DNA of 64,000 nucleotides from Planctomycetota bacterium (GCA_029260795.1 JAJDCO010000094.1:97193-161192); one strand, 5' to 3'. Counted from the first letter of the stretch, positions 1-9,125 are shown. A program made the numbers and translations. The notes: generated by a model from the letters alone, not told the origin.

Positions 1-3000
1 GATCGTTTGGTCCAGGCCACCCGTGACATGCAGAGCCCAAAGCGCCCGCAGAGCGCGCGTCTCGTCGGTTTGAGCGCGCACCAGCGCCAGCAGTCGGGAG
101 TGCACGTCCGCGCCGCCTCCCAGCTCTTGAAGACGGCGCCGGGCATGACGCACGACCCAATCGTTCGGGTGGAGCTGAAGCTCGACCAGCTCGGGAACTG
201 ACGCCGCTGCCACGTCCGGGACCGAGGAGGGCGACTGCCCGTACCGGACACGGTAGATGCGGCCGTTGGTGCGATCGTGGGCCTCGACATTCCCGCTGTG
301 GCAGACCTGCTTGTCGTACCAGTCGATCATCCACACCGAGCCGTCCGGTCCGACGCGGAGGTTGATCATCTGCGACCACTCGTCATGGGTCAGCAAGAAA
401 TCGGGCTCATGCCGGCCGACGTAGCCGGAGCCGCGCCGCTCGAGGCGCTCGACGTTGGTCCGGTCACCGTGGATGTTGTGGATCAACAGCTTGTCGCGCC
501 ATTCGGCCGGCCATTGATCACCGAGGTAGAACATCGCCCCTGCGTGCGCGTGCCCGCCGCCTGCGGAGTCCGAGCGCTGATTGCCGGCATGGGGCCCCCG
601 GTCTCCCGACCAGTGCACGTGATCGGCGCAGGTCTTGATGTCGTCGAAGGTGTTCGGGTCGAAGTGCTGACCGGCCTGGCGATGATATCGCGCACCCTGA
701 ATGACGTGGAAGAGGTGCGGAATCACACAGGCTTCGATGAAGCACTGCCCGCGATCGTTGAAGTCGATCCCCCACGGGTTGCTGGTGCCGTGCGCGAACA
801 CCTCGAACTCGTGCCGCGTCGGGTGATAGCGGAACACTCCCGCGTTGAGAGGCACGCGCTCCGAATCGGGCGTTCCCGGCTTGCCGACCTTCGAATGCGT
901 GAACACGCCGTGACAGCCGTACAGCCAGCCGTCGGGTCCCCAAGTGAACGTGTTCAAGGTCTCGTGTGTGTCTTGGTATCCCCAGCCATCGAGCAGCACA
1001 CGAGGCTCGCCGTCCGGCACGTCGTCGCCATCGGCGTCGGGGATGAACAGCAGCTCGGGCGCCGCTCCCACCCAGACTCCACCGAAGCCGACCTCGAGTC
1101 CGCTCACCAAGTTCAGCCGGTCCGCGAAGACCTTGCGCGTGTCGAAGCGCCCGTCGCCGTCGTCGTCCTCGAAGATGACGATCGTGTCGCGGGCCTGGTC
1201 GTCGGGCACACGCTGCGGGTACGCGTAGGCCTCGGCGACCCAGAGCCGCCCGCGGTCGTCGAAGGTGAATGCGATCGGCTGATGGACATCCGGCTCGCCG
1301 ACGAACAGCGTGACCTCGAAGCCTTCGGGTACAGTCATCGCTTCGGCAGCGGCCGTCGGGGAAAGGCCGGCATGGACGATCGTGTCGAGCGGCGGTGGTG
1401 GATCCGGAAGCCGGCCTCCTCTCTCACTCGGGGGCGGAAAGGCCGGCTTCTTCGAGTGAAAGCGGAAGTCGTCGAAGTTCAGGTGACCCCACCCGCCTCG
1501 ATGAGCATCGACGAGACGGACGAAGATCGACGCTCCCGCGTGCGCGCGGAGGTCGAGCGTGAAGCGGCGCAGATTCTCGGACTCCCGGCCGCTCGTGGCG
1601 GCGAGCCGACGCTCCTCGCCGCTCGGGCTCCGAAGCCAGACCTCGACCCGCGTCGCTTCCGAAGCGCCCCCGTTCACCAGGAAGCTTGCCCAAGGATGGG
1701 TGACCTCGAACGGGACGGAGGTCAGCGTCCCTTCGCGGGAATCGCCGTGTCGTTCGTAGCCCCCGATCCAATGCTGCCCGTCGTGATCACTGGCCATGTC
1801 GCCCCGTCGCCCACGAACGGTATCGCCCTCGACCGGTTGGTCAGCGAAGGCGTCGCCGGTCATCGTCCAGTGACGGAGCGTGCCGTCCTCGAATCCCAAG
1901 TTGAGAGGCTGACCGCTGGAATCGACAGGCACGACGCCCGCCTGCTGCTCGTCCGACGAGGTCCTCTTGACGGGCGGAACGCGCTTCGGAGCCGTGCGCG
2001 ATCCCGAGCCGGAGCCGACGCTCTCGACACGGTGACGCAGAAAGAAGATACCTCGCTTGTTGCCGACCACGACATCCCGCCAGCCGTCGCCATCGACATC
2101 ACCCGTGACGACCTGCGTGCCGACGCCCGAGTCGTCATCGATGCGATGGGGAACGAAGTCGACCCCGTCCTCACCCCGCACGGTGCGAAACCAGTACGAG
2201 ACGGGCGGCAGCTTCCCTTCCGGGTCGTTGCCCTGATGGGCCCAGTGGCGCTTGCCGGTAATGATGTCGAGCACACCGTCGCCATCCATGTCGGCCAGGT
2301 CGAGGGCGTGCATCTGCGTAAAGCAGACCCCGTAGGGGTTGTCCTCGGGCCGGGAACCGAGAATGACGTGGGGCACGAAGGTGATCGTCTCGCCGCTCCG
2401 CCGCTGCTCGAACCACACCAAGCCGTAGCCGTGCGCTTGAATGCTGGTGATGACGTCCGCGTCGCCGTCGTCGTCGACGTCCCAGGCGAACATCTGGGCG
2501 CCGCCGTCCCCGAAGCCATTCGGGTGGTACGTCCAGAGAGGCTCGCCGACGAGCGAGTCCGGCTGCTCCCACCAACCGGTCCGCTCGAGCACGTCGGCGC
2601 GTCCGTCTCCATCGACGTCTCCGACTCCGAGACCGTGCGTGTAACGGGTGAGGCCTCGATCCTCGGACAAAGGATGGAAGATCCAAGGAGCCGTCGGATC
2701 GGCATCGGGCTCGGCCCAGCCGAAGCGACCGCCGGTGTGGAACACGAGCTCGCGTCGCCCGTCACCCGTCAGGTCCAGGTAGGCGGGCGACTCGTTGTCG
2801 ACGCTCGGATAGGCGACGAAGCTCGTCCAATGGCCAAGGGTGCGGGCGGGGTTTCGGTACCAGCGCGCGGCACGGCCCGGGTGGTCGATCGCCAGGACGT
2901 CGAGCCAGCCGTCCCCATCGATGTCATCGGCAAAGGTGAGGAAGTTGTCCGAGTAGACGTTCTTGTCGAAAGCGACCGGCGAGTAGATCTCGTGGCGTTG

Positions 3001-3201
3001 AACGAGATCGGGCCCGGCGAACCAGAACGGGCCCGCGATCAGGTCGGCGTTTCCGTCCCGATCCACGTCCCCGAAGGTGGCGCCTTCACAGAAGAAGCGC
3101 TCATCGAGGACCTGCTTCTCGAAGCGATGGAGTTGCGGCTCCTGCAGCGGAACGAAACCGAGCAGGGCGACCGAGAGCGACGACAGAGCGCAGCCGAACA
3201 T
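1..3201 (-). CDS. FG-GAP repeat / membrane-bound dehydrogenase-domain protein (3' part outside window)
   Basis: Reading from an ATG at 3201 (GGAGG seven bases upstream), the frame stays open to base 1, giving 1067 residues with no stop. The N-terminus is a short hydrophobic signal. Residues ~35-380 carry FG-GAP/VCBS calcium-loop repeats such as FGDVDRDGNADLIAG and GDVDGDGRADVLE. Residues ~440-580 form a beta-rich module (GDTVRGRRGDMASDHDGQHW...). Residues ~620-990 match the propeller-type 'membrane-bound dehydrogenase' domain typical of Planctomycetota/Verrucomicrobiota, beginning PEGFEVTLFVGEPDVHQP and including RLWVAEAYAYPQR. The last ~60 visible residues look like HEAT repeats (HPNDWVVRHARRRL). 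Family members usually end in a CXXCH haem domain, which would lie outside the window, so haem binding cannot be confirmed. It is probably exported. The substrate is unknown. Confidence 0.85.
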   Translation of the reverse strand, partial: MFGCALSSLSVALLGFVPLQEPQLHRFEKQVLDERFFCEGATFGDVDRDGNADLIAGPFWFAGPDLVQRHEIYSPVAFDKNVYSDNFLTFADDIDGDGWLDVLAIDHPGRAARWYRNPARTLGHWTSFVAYPSVDNESPAYLDLTGDGRRELVFHTGGRFGWAEPDADPTAPWIFHPLSEDRGLTRYTHGLGVGDVDGDGRADVLERTGWWEQPDSLVGEPLWTYHPNGFGDGGAQMFAWDVDDDGDADVITSIQAHGYGLVWFEQRRSGETITFVPHVILGSRPEDNPYGVCFTQMHALDLADMDGDGVLDIITGKRHWAHQGNDPEGKLPPVSYWFRTVRGEDGVDFVPHRIDDDSGVGTQVVTGDVDGDGWRDVVVGNKRGIFFLRHRVESVGSGSGSRTAPKRVPPVKRTSSDEQQAGVVPVDSSGQPLNLGFEDGTLRHWTMTGDAFADQPVEGDTVRGRRGDMASDHDGQHWIGGYERHGDSREGTLTSVPFEVTHPWASFLVNGGASEATRVEVWLRSPSGEERRLAATSGRESENLRRFTLDLRAHAGASIFVRLVDAHRGGWGHLNFDDFRFHSKKPAFPPPSERGGRLPDPPPPLDTIVHAGLSPTAAAEAMTVPEGFEVTLFVGEPDVHQPIAFTFDDRGRLWVAEAYAYPQRVPDDQARDTIVIFEDDDGDGRFDTRKVFADRLNLVSGLEVGFGGVWVGAAPELLFIPDADGDDVPDGEPRVLLDGWGYQDTHETLNTFTWGPDGWLYGCHGVFTHSKVGKPGTPDSERVPLNAGVFRYHPTRHEFEVFAHGTSNPWGIDFNDRGQCFIEACVIPHLFHVIQGARYHRQAGQHFDPNTFDDIKTCADHVHWSGDRGPHAGNQRSDSAGGGHAHAGAMFYLGDQWPAEWRDKLLIHNIHGDRTNVERLERRGSGYVGRHEPDFLLTHDEWSQMINLRVGPDGSVWMIDWYDKQVCHSGNVEAHDRTNGRIYRVRYGQSPSSVPDVAAASVPELVELQLHPNDWVVRHARRRLQELGGGADVHSRLLALVRAQTDETRALRALWALHVTGGLDQTI

Positions 3202-3356
3202 CGACGAGCCTCCAGCGTGGGAACGGTGTGTTCACGGCGGAGCTCGACGGTATCACGCGTCGGCAGCGGCGACCACGGCCGGATCAGCCGATGCGCAGGA
3301 ACGGCACAGACGCCGCAGCCGGAGGATCCGGTCGCGGCGCCTGTCGAATGCCCTGC

Positions 3357-4874
3357 TCAGAAGGGATGGCCGTACCGGTCGTAGGCGTTGAGTCGCACCG
3401 CATCGGGATTGGTCGTCCCAGCGTTGGGAATCCAACGGCTGAGGCAGTCCCGGTCCTTCACGCACGGATCGGTGAGCGACCTGAGGAACTCGATGAGCTG
3501 CTCGACCTGCTCGTCGCTGAGGTCGACGTCTTGCAGCGAGGGGCGTCCGGCATCCCGGTTGGCCTGCAGCTGATCGAGGGCCAGCATCGTATTGGTCATC
3601 ATGTCGAAAGCCTGAATGCTCGGGTCGAGCTGATCGAAATCGTACTCGGCCACGGTCGCCACCGGGTCGAGGTGGTGGCGCACGATCCCCTCGAGCGTCG
3701 TGTAGGCCCCCGAGTGGCCGAAGGGCCCGGTGACCTCGACGTTGAGCAGCGTCGGCGTCCGGAAGGCGTAGAGGTCGTCGACATCCCCGGTCTCGCGCAT
3801 CCGGCCGAAGTCGTCGTTGCCCTCCGGGCCATTGCCCTTGCCGCGTCCGATCTGGGGCACGGCGACGACGTGGAACTCTTCGTCGGTGAAGAAGTCGCCG
3901 GTATGGCACGACGCGCAATCGGCACCGCCGTCTTCGATCGAGCGGAAGAAGAGGAGCGCGCCCTTCTTGGCGTCGAGGCCGATCGCGGAGTCGTCACCCT
4001 GGACGAATCGCTTCCACGGAGTCTCGACGAAGGTTTGCGAGCGCTCGTACTCGGCGATGGCCAGCACGATGTTTTCGAACGTGATGAGATCCTCGGGCGC
4101 GCCCGCTGGCTGGCCAAACGCCTGTTGGAACTCGAACAGCCAGTCATTGATGACCAGCTCACCGATGCCACCGCCATAGTCGCCGATGCGCTCCTCGAGG
4201 AACTGGCGCAGCACCGCGTTGGTCTCGCCGGCGGCATAGGTGAAGCCGCGCATCTCCTCGCCCGAGGTCACCGGGAAGCGTGCCTGGGCACTGGCGAGGT
4301 TGGGCCCGGCTTCGGCATCCGCGACGCCGAAGGCCGTGTCGGGAGTCCGGATTCCTTGGCCATCGTCGCCGTTGCTTCCGGGCGTGGCGCCCAGGCTCTC
4401 GACGCGACCGTCATGGAACAAGGCGCGGTCCCAAAGAGCGACATTGAAGGTCGTCGGCGCATTGCGCGGAACCGTCGGTCCCCCGTCGAAGCCGGGAGCG
4501 GCGTTGGAATGATGTCGGCCCGGGCCGAGCAGCTCCGGATCCATCGAGCCGACGCCAATCGAGAGCGACATGCCATCCCCGCCACCGAGGGCCGGGTGGT
4601 GACACGTGACGCAGCTGGAATCGAGATCGCCACCGAGACCGCGCGAGAAGAAGAGCTTCATGCCGAGCTGGGCCAGAGGATCCGAGATGTCCGGCAGCGA
4701 TCGGCCGGCGGCCGGATCCCCGGACAGCGACTCGCCGGCGACGACGTTTCGCAGGTCATTGGTCGCCTGCTGCTCCTCCGAGGGGAAAGTGCTACCGCTG
4801 CTGCCCCCCTTGCAACCGGAGACGAGGATCAAAGCAAGTGATGCAAGGGCTATCAGCCCAGGATTGCGAATCAT
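3357..4874 (-). CDS. Di-heme cytochrome c peroxidase/MauG-family lipoprotein
   Basis: This is a 505-aa protein of the bacterial cytochrome c peroxidase/MauG family. Two c-type haem motifs are visible, CVTCH near residue 88 and CASCH near residue 317, each in a typical context (LGMKLFFSRGL before the first, LLFFRSIEDGG before the second). The ATG at 4874 is preferred over the ATG at 4880 because AGGAGA lies six bases before it. It gives a clean lipoprotein signal ending LVSGC, so the mature protein is probably anchored in an envelope membrane facing the periplasm. The family reduces peroxide or oxidises partner proteins, and which of these applies here cannot be told. The C-terminus has two extra cysteines (CVKDRDC) that are not haem motifs. 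It lies 155 bp downstream of the FG-GAP/dehydrogenase gene on the opposite side of a gap, so co-transcription is not implied. Confidence 0.88.
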   Translation of the reverse strand: MIRNPGLIALASLALILVSGCKGGSSGSTFPSEEQQATNDLRNVVAGESLSGDPAAGRSLPDISDPLAQLGMKLFFSRGLGGDLDSSCVTCHHPALGGGDGMSLSIGVGSMDPELLGPGRHHSNAAPGFDGGPTVPRNAPTTFNVALWDRALFHDGRVESLGATPGSNGDDGQGIRTPDTAFGVADAEAGPNLASAQARFPVTSGEEMRGFTYAAGETNAVLRQFLEERIGDYGGGIGELVINDWLFEFQQAFGQPAGAPEDLITFENIVLAIAEYERSQTFVETPWKRFVQGDDSAIGLDAKKGALLFFRSIEDGGADCASCHTGDFFTDEEFHVVAVPQIGRGKGNGPEGNDDFGRMRETGDVDDLYAFRTPTLLNVEVTGPFGHSGAYTTLEGIVRHHLDPVATVAEYDFDQLDPSIQAFDMMTNTMLALDQLQANRDAGRPSLQDVDLSDEQVEQLIEFLRSLTDPCVKDRDCLSRWIPNAGTTNPDAVRLNAYDRYGHPF

Positions 4875-5042
4875 GTACATTCTCCTGACCGCAGCAAACT
4901 CTCCGCCGGGATCCAAGTAAGCCCAGCCTTCCCGATGTTTGAGCTTTTCGTCAACGTGAGAGTCACGGCTTGAGCGCAGCTCGCAGGGAGGCTGGGGGCG
5001 CCGTGCCCTGGGCGATTTTGGTAGGAGATCCCGAGTGTGTCG

Positions 5043-5093
5043 GGTGGCTCAGGAGGCGGGGTGGCTCAGGAGGTGGGGTGGCTCGGGGAGATG
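5043..5093. repeat. Three 17-bp tandem repeats at the 3' end of a small membrane-protein gene
   Basis: Units GGTGGCTCAGGAGGCGG (5043-5059), GGTGGCTCAGGAGGTGG (5060-5076) and a diverged third copy (5077-5093) are contiguous. The array contains the stop codon of the small membrane protein (5049-5051, minus strand) and encodes its proline-rich tail, so copy-number change would alter the C-terminus. Confidence 0.8.
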
Positions 5094-5234
5094 GGTCGCG
5101 ATCATGAACCAGGCGATTCCGACCAAAGTGACCAAGAAGCCCCATTGAAAGAGCGCTCGCTGCCAGGGCTGCCAGACCATGGCGATACCGACTCCCATGA
5201 CCACCATTCCCAGCCGTTCCGCCTTGCGCTTCAT
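5049..5234 (-). CDS. Small two-helix membrane protein linked to ABC permeases
   Basis: This is a 61-aa protein starting at ATG 5234, four bases after the stop of the upstream permease gene, so it is very probably translated as part of that operon. It has a basic N-terminus (MKRKAERLG) and two hydrophobic stretches (MVVMGVGIAMVW and FLVTLVGIAWFMIATHL) separated by a short WQPWQR loop, followed by a proline-rich tail encoded by tandem DNA repeats. I recognise no family. The position after a pair of sugar-type permeases resembles other carbohydrate ABC operons that carry an extra small membrane protein, but sequence similarity to a named one (for example DUF2160) is not evident. A role in permease assembly or stability is only a guess. 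Confidence 0.65.
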   Translation of the reverse strand: MKRKAERLGMVVMGVGIAMVWQPWQRALFQWGFLVTLVGIAWFMIATHLPEPPHLLSHPAS

Positions 5235-5238
5235 GGCA

Positions 5239-6093
5239 TCAACCCTTCACGCCGCCGAAAGTGACTCCGGTCACGAGATGGCGACGCATGAGCATCCCAA
5301 AGGCGACGACGGGTGTCAAGAAGAGCACCGAGCCAGCCGCCAGGGGCCCCCAGGGCACGACGCTGGTGTCACCGATGACCGAGTGGAGATGGACGGGCAC
5401 CGTGACCGCCTGGGTGCTCGTGAGCGTGAGCGCGAAAGCGTACTCGTTCCAGGCGCTGACGAAGCAGAAGACGCTCGTGGCCAGCAGCCCGATCTTGGCT
5501 TGGGGCAGGACGATCTTGAACAGCACGTGCCCGCGCGAATAGCCGTCCATGAGGGCCGCCTCCTCGAAGGCCTTCGGAATCTCGTCGAGGAAGACCTTCA
5601 TCATCCAGGTGCTGAAGGAGAGGTTGAAGCACGTGTAGAGGAGGATCAGGCCAAAGTGCGTGTCGTTGAGGCCGGCATAGCCATACATCCAGCTGATCGG
5701 AACGGCGACGGCGAGCGGCGGGAGCATACGCGTCGACAAGATGAAGAACTGCCAGTCCTTGCTCCCTGCAAAATGGAAGCGGCTGAAGGCGTATGCCGCG
5801 AACGCTCCGAGCAGCACCGAGGCCACCGTGCTCACTCCGGCGATCAGCACTGAGTTGATCAGGTAGCGCAGCGTCTCCTCGTCCTCGAACAGCCGGGTGT
5901 AGCTCGCGAACGAAACGCGAAACTCGTAGGAATCGGCGGGCGCCTGATCGCTTGGGATGAACCGGGGCGGCAGGGCACCGGTATCGGCCGGCTCCTTGAT
6001 GCTGGTCAATACGAGCCACAGGACCGGCACCAGCGTCACGGCCGTGTAGGCCAGCAGAATCAGGATCGAGAGCGGGTTGGCCTGCTTCCTCAA
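5239..6093 (-). CDS. ABC transporter permease, MalG/UgpE type
   Basis: This is a 284-aa inner-membrane permease of the carbohydrate-uptake ABC class (binding-protein-dependent transport, MalG side). About six transmembrane segments are visible, starting with PLSILILLAYTAVTLVPVLW. The cytoplasmic EAA loop that contacts the ATPase reads EAALMDGYSRGHVLFKIVLP. The frame is open to 6159, but I chose the TTG at 6093 because GGGAGG lies six bases before it. It starts just after the stop of the preceding permease, whereas the upstream start would overlap that gene by 65 bases. It forms a heterodimer with the product of 6095-7009. The ATPase subunit is not in the window, and the substrate-binding protein gene of this locus is broken, so function in the cell is uncertain. 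Confidence 0.88.
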   Translation of the reverse strand: MRKQANPLSILILLAYTAVTLVPVLWLVLTSIKEPADTGALPPRFIPSDQAPADSYEFRVSFASYTRLFEDEETLRYLINSVLIAGVSTVASVLLGAFAAYAFSRFHFAGSKDWQFFILSTRMLPPLAVAVPISWMYGYAGLNDTHFGLILLYTCFNLSFSTWMMKVFLDEIPKAFEEAALMDGYSRGHVLFKIVLPQAKIGLLATSVFCFVSAWNEYAFALTLTSTQAVTVPVHLHSVIGDTSVVPWGPLAAGSVLFLTPVVAFGMLMRRHLVTGVTFGGVKG

Positions 6094-6094
6094 C

Positions 6095-7009
6095 TCAAGC
6101 CTCCCGGCTGCGGATGAAGTCGAGATATCGGACGGCCAAACTCGCCAAGGCGATGGCAACGATCAGCAGCAGGTACGCCAAAGCCGTCGGGCTACCCAAC
6201 GAGGAGCTCCCTCCGAAGCCTCGCGAGTGGAGCAGCACGCTGATGAAGGTCGTCGGCTGCCCCTCCAGGTCACTGTTCAGCACCATCGCGGTGTCGAACA
6301 ACCGAAAGGTGTCCATGACGCGAAAGATCACGCCCAGTAGCACGAGCGGCGCCGAAAGCGGCAGCGTGATGCATCGAAACCGGAACCACGCGCTGGCGCG
6401 ATCGATCTCGGCTGCCTCGTAGAGAGGGTCGGGAATGCTCTTCAGCCCCGCCAATGACAGGAGCATCATGAACGGCGTCCACATCCAGACCTCGGCCAGG
6501 ACCACCGCCCAGAACGACTTGATGTCGGTGCCATTCCAATTCCACTGGACGCCGAGCAGCCAGTTCACGAGACCGAAGTCCTCGTTCAGCATGTAGCGCC
6601 AAAAGGTCGCCATGATCGCCGGCGACAGCATCATCGGGATCAGTAGCAGGGACAAGATCACGCCCTGCCCGAAGAAGCGGCGCCTGAGCTGAAGCGCGAT
6701 GAGGTAACCGATCACGGTCTGCAGGGAGACCGTCACCAGAACCAGAGCCGCCGTGCGTGAGAACGACGCCCAAACTTCGTCCCGCGGGTCGTCCAGGAGC
6801 ACCCGATAGTTCTCCAAGCCAATGAAGACCGGCTCGGTGTCGACGATCGGATCGAACTCCGTGAAGCTGATCACCAGTGATGCAAGCAGCGGGAAGACGT
6901 TGAACCCGATCAAGAGGAGCAGCACGGGCAGGATGCAGAATGTGCGCACCCACCCTTCGGACAAGCCCGGCTTGGGCTCCTGCTCCCGCTTCCCCTTCCT
7001 CCGCTTCAT
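6095..7009 (-). CDS. ABC transporter permease, MalF/UgpA type
   Basis: This is a 304-aa permease of the carbohydrate ABC class. A basic N-terminal tail (MKRRKGKREQEPKPG) precedes the first membrane segment (FCILPVLLLLIGFNVFPLLAS). The EAA loop is YEAAEIDRASAWFRFRCITLP. The ATG at 7009 overlaps by four bases (ATGA) the stop of the solute-binding-protein remnant, an arrangement of translational coupling inherited from an intact operon. It pairs with the MalG-type permease immediately downstream. Sugars, sugar alcohols or glycerol phosphate are the usual substrates of this class, and nothing here allows a choice. Confidence 0.88.
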   Translation of the reverse strand: MKRRKGKREQEPKPGLSEGWVRTFCILPVLLLLIGFNVFPLLASLVISFTEFDPIVDTEPVFIGLENYRVLLDDPRDEVWASFSRTAALVLVTVSLQTVIGYLIALQLRRRFFGQGVILSLLLIPMMLSPAIMATFWRYMLNEDFGLVNWLLGVQWNWNGTDIKSFWAVVLAEVWMWTPFMMLLSLAGLKSIPDPLYEAAEIDRASAWFRFRCITLPLSAPLVLLGVIFRVMDTFRLFDTAMVLNSDLEGQPTTFISVLLHSRGFGGSSSLGSPTALAYLLLIVAIALASLAVRYLDFIRSREA

Positions 7010-7246
7010 CCGCTCGCCCCGCCCGCGCCTGACTTACCCCTGACGACTTGCTTGTGCTTCTGAACCACTCGCACGACGATGCCCGTCTCCTGGGAGAGTT
7101 TCTCGCTCAGCTCGGCGAGAGAGATCGTCGGGTCCCCCTGCACCCAGAGGATCTGAAGGTACCTCATCGCTCTCCGAGCGGTCACAGCCACCGACGCTGG
7201 CGGCCAACACGATCAGCCAGGCGATCATGCGAGCGCATCGAATCAT
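7006..7246 (-). pseudogene. Solute-binding protein remnant: frameshifted and truncated
   Basis: Two short overlapping minus-strand frames together look like the start of an ABC solute-binding lipoprotein. Frame one, from ATG 7246, gives a lipoprotein signal ending ASVGGC followed by DRSESDE. Near 7165, moving to the next frame gives LQILWVQGDPTISLAELSEK followed by LSQETGIVVRVVQ, which is the mature N-terminus expected of a sugar-binding protein (strand, helix, 'ETGI-V-VV'). The second frame then runs only about 16 more residues to a stop at 7006-7008 that overlaps the permease start. Intact proteins of this family are ~400 aa, so roughly 350 codons are missing as well as the frame. The reading as a remnant is inference from motif and operon position. 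A coincidental small ORF is the alternative. Confidence 0.6.
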
Positions 7247-7370
7247 CGTGGATCTCCCGAACGGTTCCCGATCTCGAAGCGGGCGGATGAGTTCCGCGGA
7301 TTCTATCCCGAGTGCCGGCGCGTGGCCACGCCGAGCGAGGTTCTCGTTGACCCTGGATCCGGCTCGGGCG

Positions 7371-8942
7371 TCAGTCGAGCCCCAGTCGCCGGCTGGGCGT
7401 CACGCTGCGAAAGCGGCCCCGACCCACATCGACAGTCACGGCAGCGTAGTAGAGGCCACCGAGGGCGAAGAGCTCCGGCGGCAGCCAGACCGCTCCGGTC
7501 TGCCCTCGACCGTCCTTGATCGACGCCGTGAGAGTGTGTTGGAGCCGCAGTCCGACCTGGAACACGCTGTCGTTCTCGAGGTCGACGGAGCGATGGGCCG
7601 GATCGCCCGGCAGGCAGATGCCTCGTCCGTGGGCCCGGGACGCGCTGACGAAGACCAGGGCCAGGAGACCGTTGTCGCCGGGGTCCGCACGTACGATGAA
7701 GCGAAAGGGCTTGGACGCGACGGGAACCGAGGCAGGCGCGACGTAGGTGTGGAGCTCGTCGGGTCCGATGTCGGCGAGGGCTCGGCCGTCGCCGTCCCCG
7801 TCAAAGGGTCTGAGCTCGCCTTCGAAGTCGAGGCTTTCGAGCGTCACCGCATGGTGATCGATGCACGGGGAGTCAGGTCGCAAGCGATAGTCGCCGCGCT
7901 CTGGATCGACGAAGCGAGGGTCCTTCGAGAAGGATCCCGGACCCAGCGGAGTGTCGCTGGTACCGATCACTGAGTTCGCGTTCTCGAAGCCGGTGTTGTC
8001 GAAGCCATTTCCCCAGACGATCGACGACTCGAGGCTGCCGACGGGCGGCCCATAGTTGCTGTACTCGATGACCCCGTACCTGCCATTGTCGCAGATGAGG
8101 CTGCTCTCGATCCGGAGCTGGCCGTAGCTGCTCCAGCAGAACGGCGGGATCGGCGGATAATAATAGCAGTAGCGGGTGGCCCAGACCTGCGCTCCTGCCC
8201 ATCCGTTGCGGGTGATCGTCGCGTTCCGCAGGATCGCGCCTCCTGTTCGATCCGGCAGCGCGCCGACCTCGATTCCACGGTTCCCGTTTCCCGAGAACAC
8301 GTCGTTCTCGCTGATCACGTCGCCCGGCGCCTGGCTAAAGACAATCAGGCCGATGCCCTCGTTGTTCGTGAATCGGTTGCCCTGGCTGAGGATCGGCACT
8401 CTCCCCGGCCGGCCCGAAGAGATTCGAGCGCCATGACCATTCTCGTGAAAACGGTTCTCCAGCAGCACGAAAGTTCCATGCCTCGTGTTGACGAACAGCC
8501 CCGTGCCATTGAATTGGGTAATCGTGTTGTTGAGGAGGAGGGTCTGCGCCCAAGAGCCTGTGGATGTGATCCCCGTTTCACCGAGTTGTACTGTAAACCC
8601 CTCGATGACGTTCGGCGCTCCTTCGGGCTGGTTTAGGCACTTCACCACCCAGGCGCCCTGGTTTCCCCGGATGAAGGTCACCTCGGGACCGTCCGTCGAG
8701 CGCAGCTCGACCCCCGCCCGAATCTCCAGCGGAAAGTCTTCGCCGATGGTGGTCGTGTAATAGGCCGGCCGCACCCAAACACGATCTCCGGAACGGGCCA
8801 GGGACAAGGCGTGGGTGATCGTTTGGAACGGGCTTGCCTCGGTGCCGTCACCCGCATCGTTCCCGTTGCGGCCATCGACCCAGAAGTCCGTGGACAGACC
8901 CACACATGCGATCAAGCAGACGGCGATCGGACTCAGGAGCAT
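7371..8942 (-). CDS. Secreted parallel beta-helix (DUF1565/PbH1) protein
   Basis: This 523-aa protein starts at ATG 8942. A GTG at 8978 is in frame but would put 12 charged residues before the signal. The signal peptide ends LIAC and could be processed as a lipoprotein. Immediately after comes a DUF1565-type opening (FWVDGRNGNDAGDGTEASPF, then QTITHALSLARSGD), followed by right-handed beta-helix coils with repeating asparagine-rich turns (LLLNNTITQFNGTGLFVN). The final ~130 residues form a separate beta-rich module that resembles the C-terminus of the secreted protein at 19066-20289. Proteins with this fold bind or degrade polysaccharides, but no catalytic residues can be identified here. It probably acts outside the cell or at its surface. 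Confidence 0.75.
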   Translation of the reverse strand: MLLSPIAVCLIACVGLSTDFWVDGRNGNDAGDGTEASPFQTITHALSLARSGDRVWVRPAYYTTTIGEDFPLEIRAGVELRSTDGPEVTFIRGNQGAWVVKCLNQPEGAPNVIEGFTVQLGETGITSTGSWAQTLLLNNTITQFNGTGLFVNTRHGTFVLLENRFHENGHGARISSGRPGRVPILSQGNRFTNNEGIGLIVFSQAPGDVISENDVFSGNGNRGIEVGALPDRTGGAILRNATITRNGWAGAQVWATRYCYYYPPIPPFCWSSYGQLRIESSLICDNGRYGVIEYSNYGPPVGSLESSIVWGNGFDNTGFENANSVIGTSDTPLGPGSFSKDPRFVDPERGDYRLRPDSPCIDHHAVTLESLDFEGELRPFDGDGDGRALADIGPDELHTYVAPASVPVASKPFRFIVRADPGDNGLLALVFVSASRAHGRGICLPGDPAHRSVDLENDSVFQVGLRLQHTLTASIKDGRGQTGAVWLPPELFALGGLYYAAVTVDVGRGRFRSVTPSRRLGLD

Positions 8943-9125
8943 GACTCTCGCTCTCCCGAAGAAAGACACTCTCCCCACGGCCTTCGCAGACTAACGAACC
9001 GGAGCCGCGAATTCACGCTCTGGCAAGACAGGGCGGACAGTGGGACGCCCGCTTTTGGAGCTGGGAGGTCGTGATTGGCTCGACTCGCATCCAACACCGG
9101 CCGGCCGCGCACGAAGACGTCCGGG

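Noticed and set aside
277..3384. Open plus-strand frame of 1035 codons
   Set aside because: It lies opposite the FG-GAP/dehydrogenase gene. Its translation has no recognisable motif, whereas the minus strand gives clear domain signatures.
3228..4841. Open plus-strand frame of 537 codons
   Set aside because: It is antisense to the di-heme peroxidase gene, which has CXXCH motifs and a lipoprotein signal. The plus-strand product is low-complexity.
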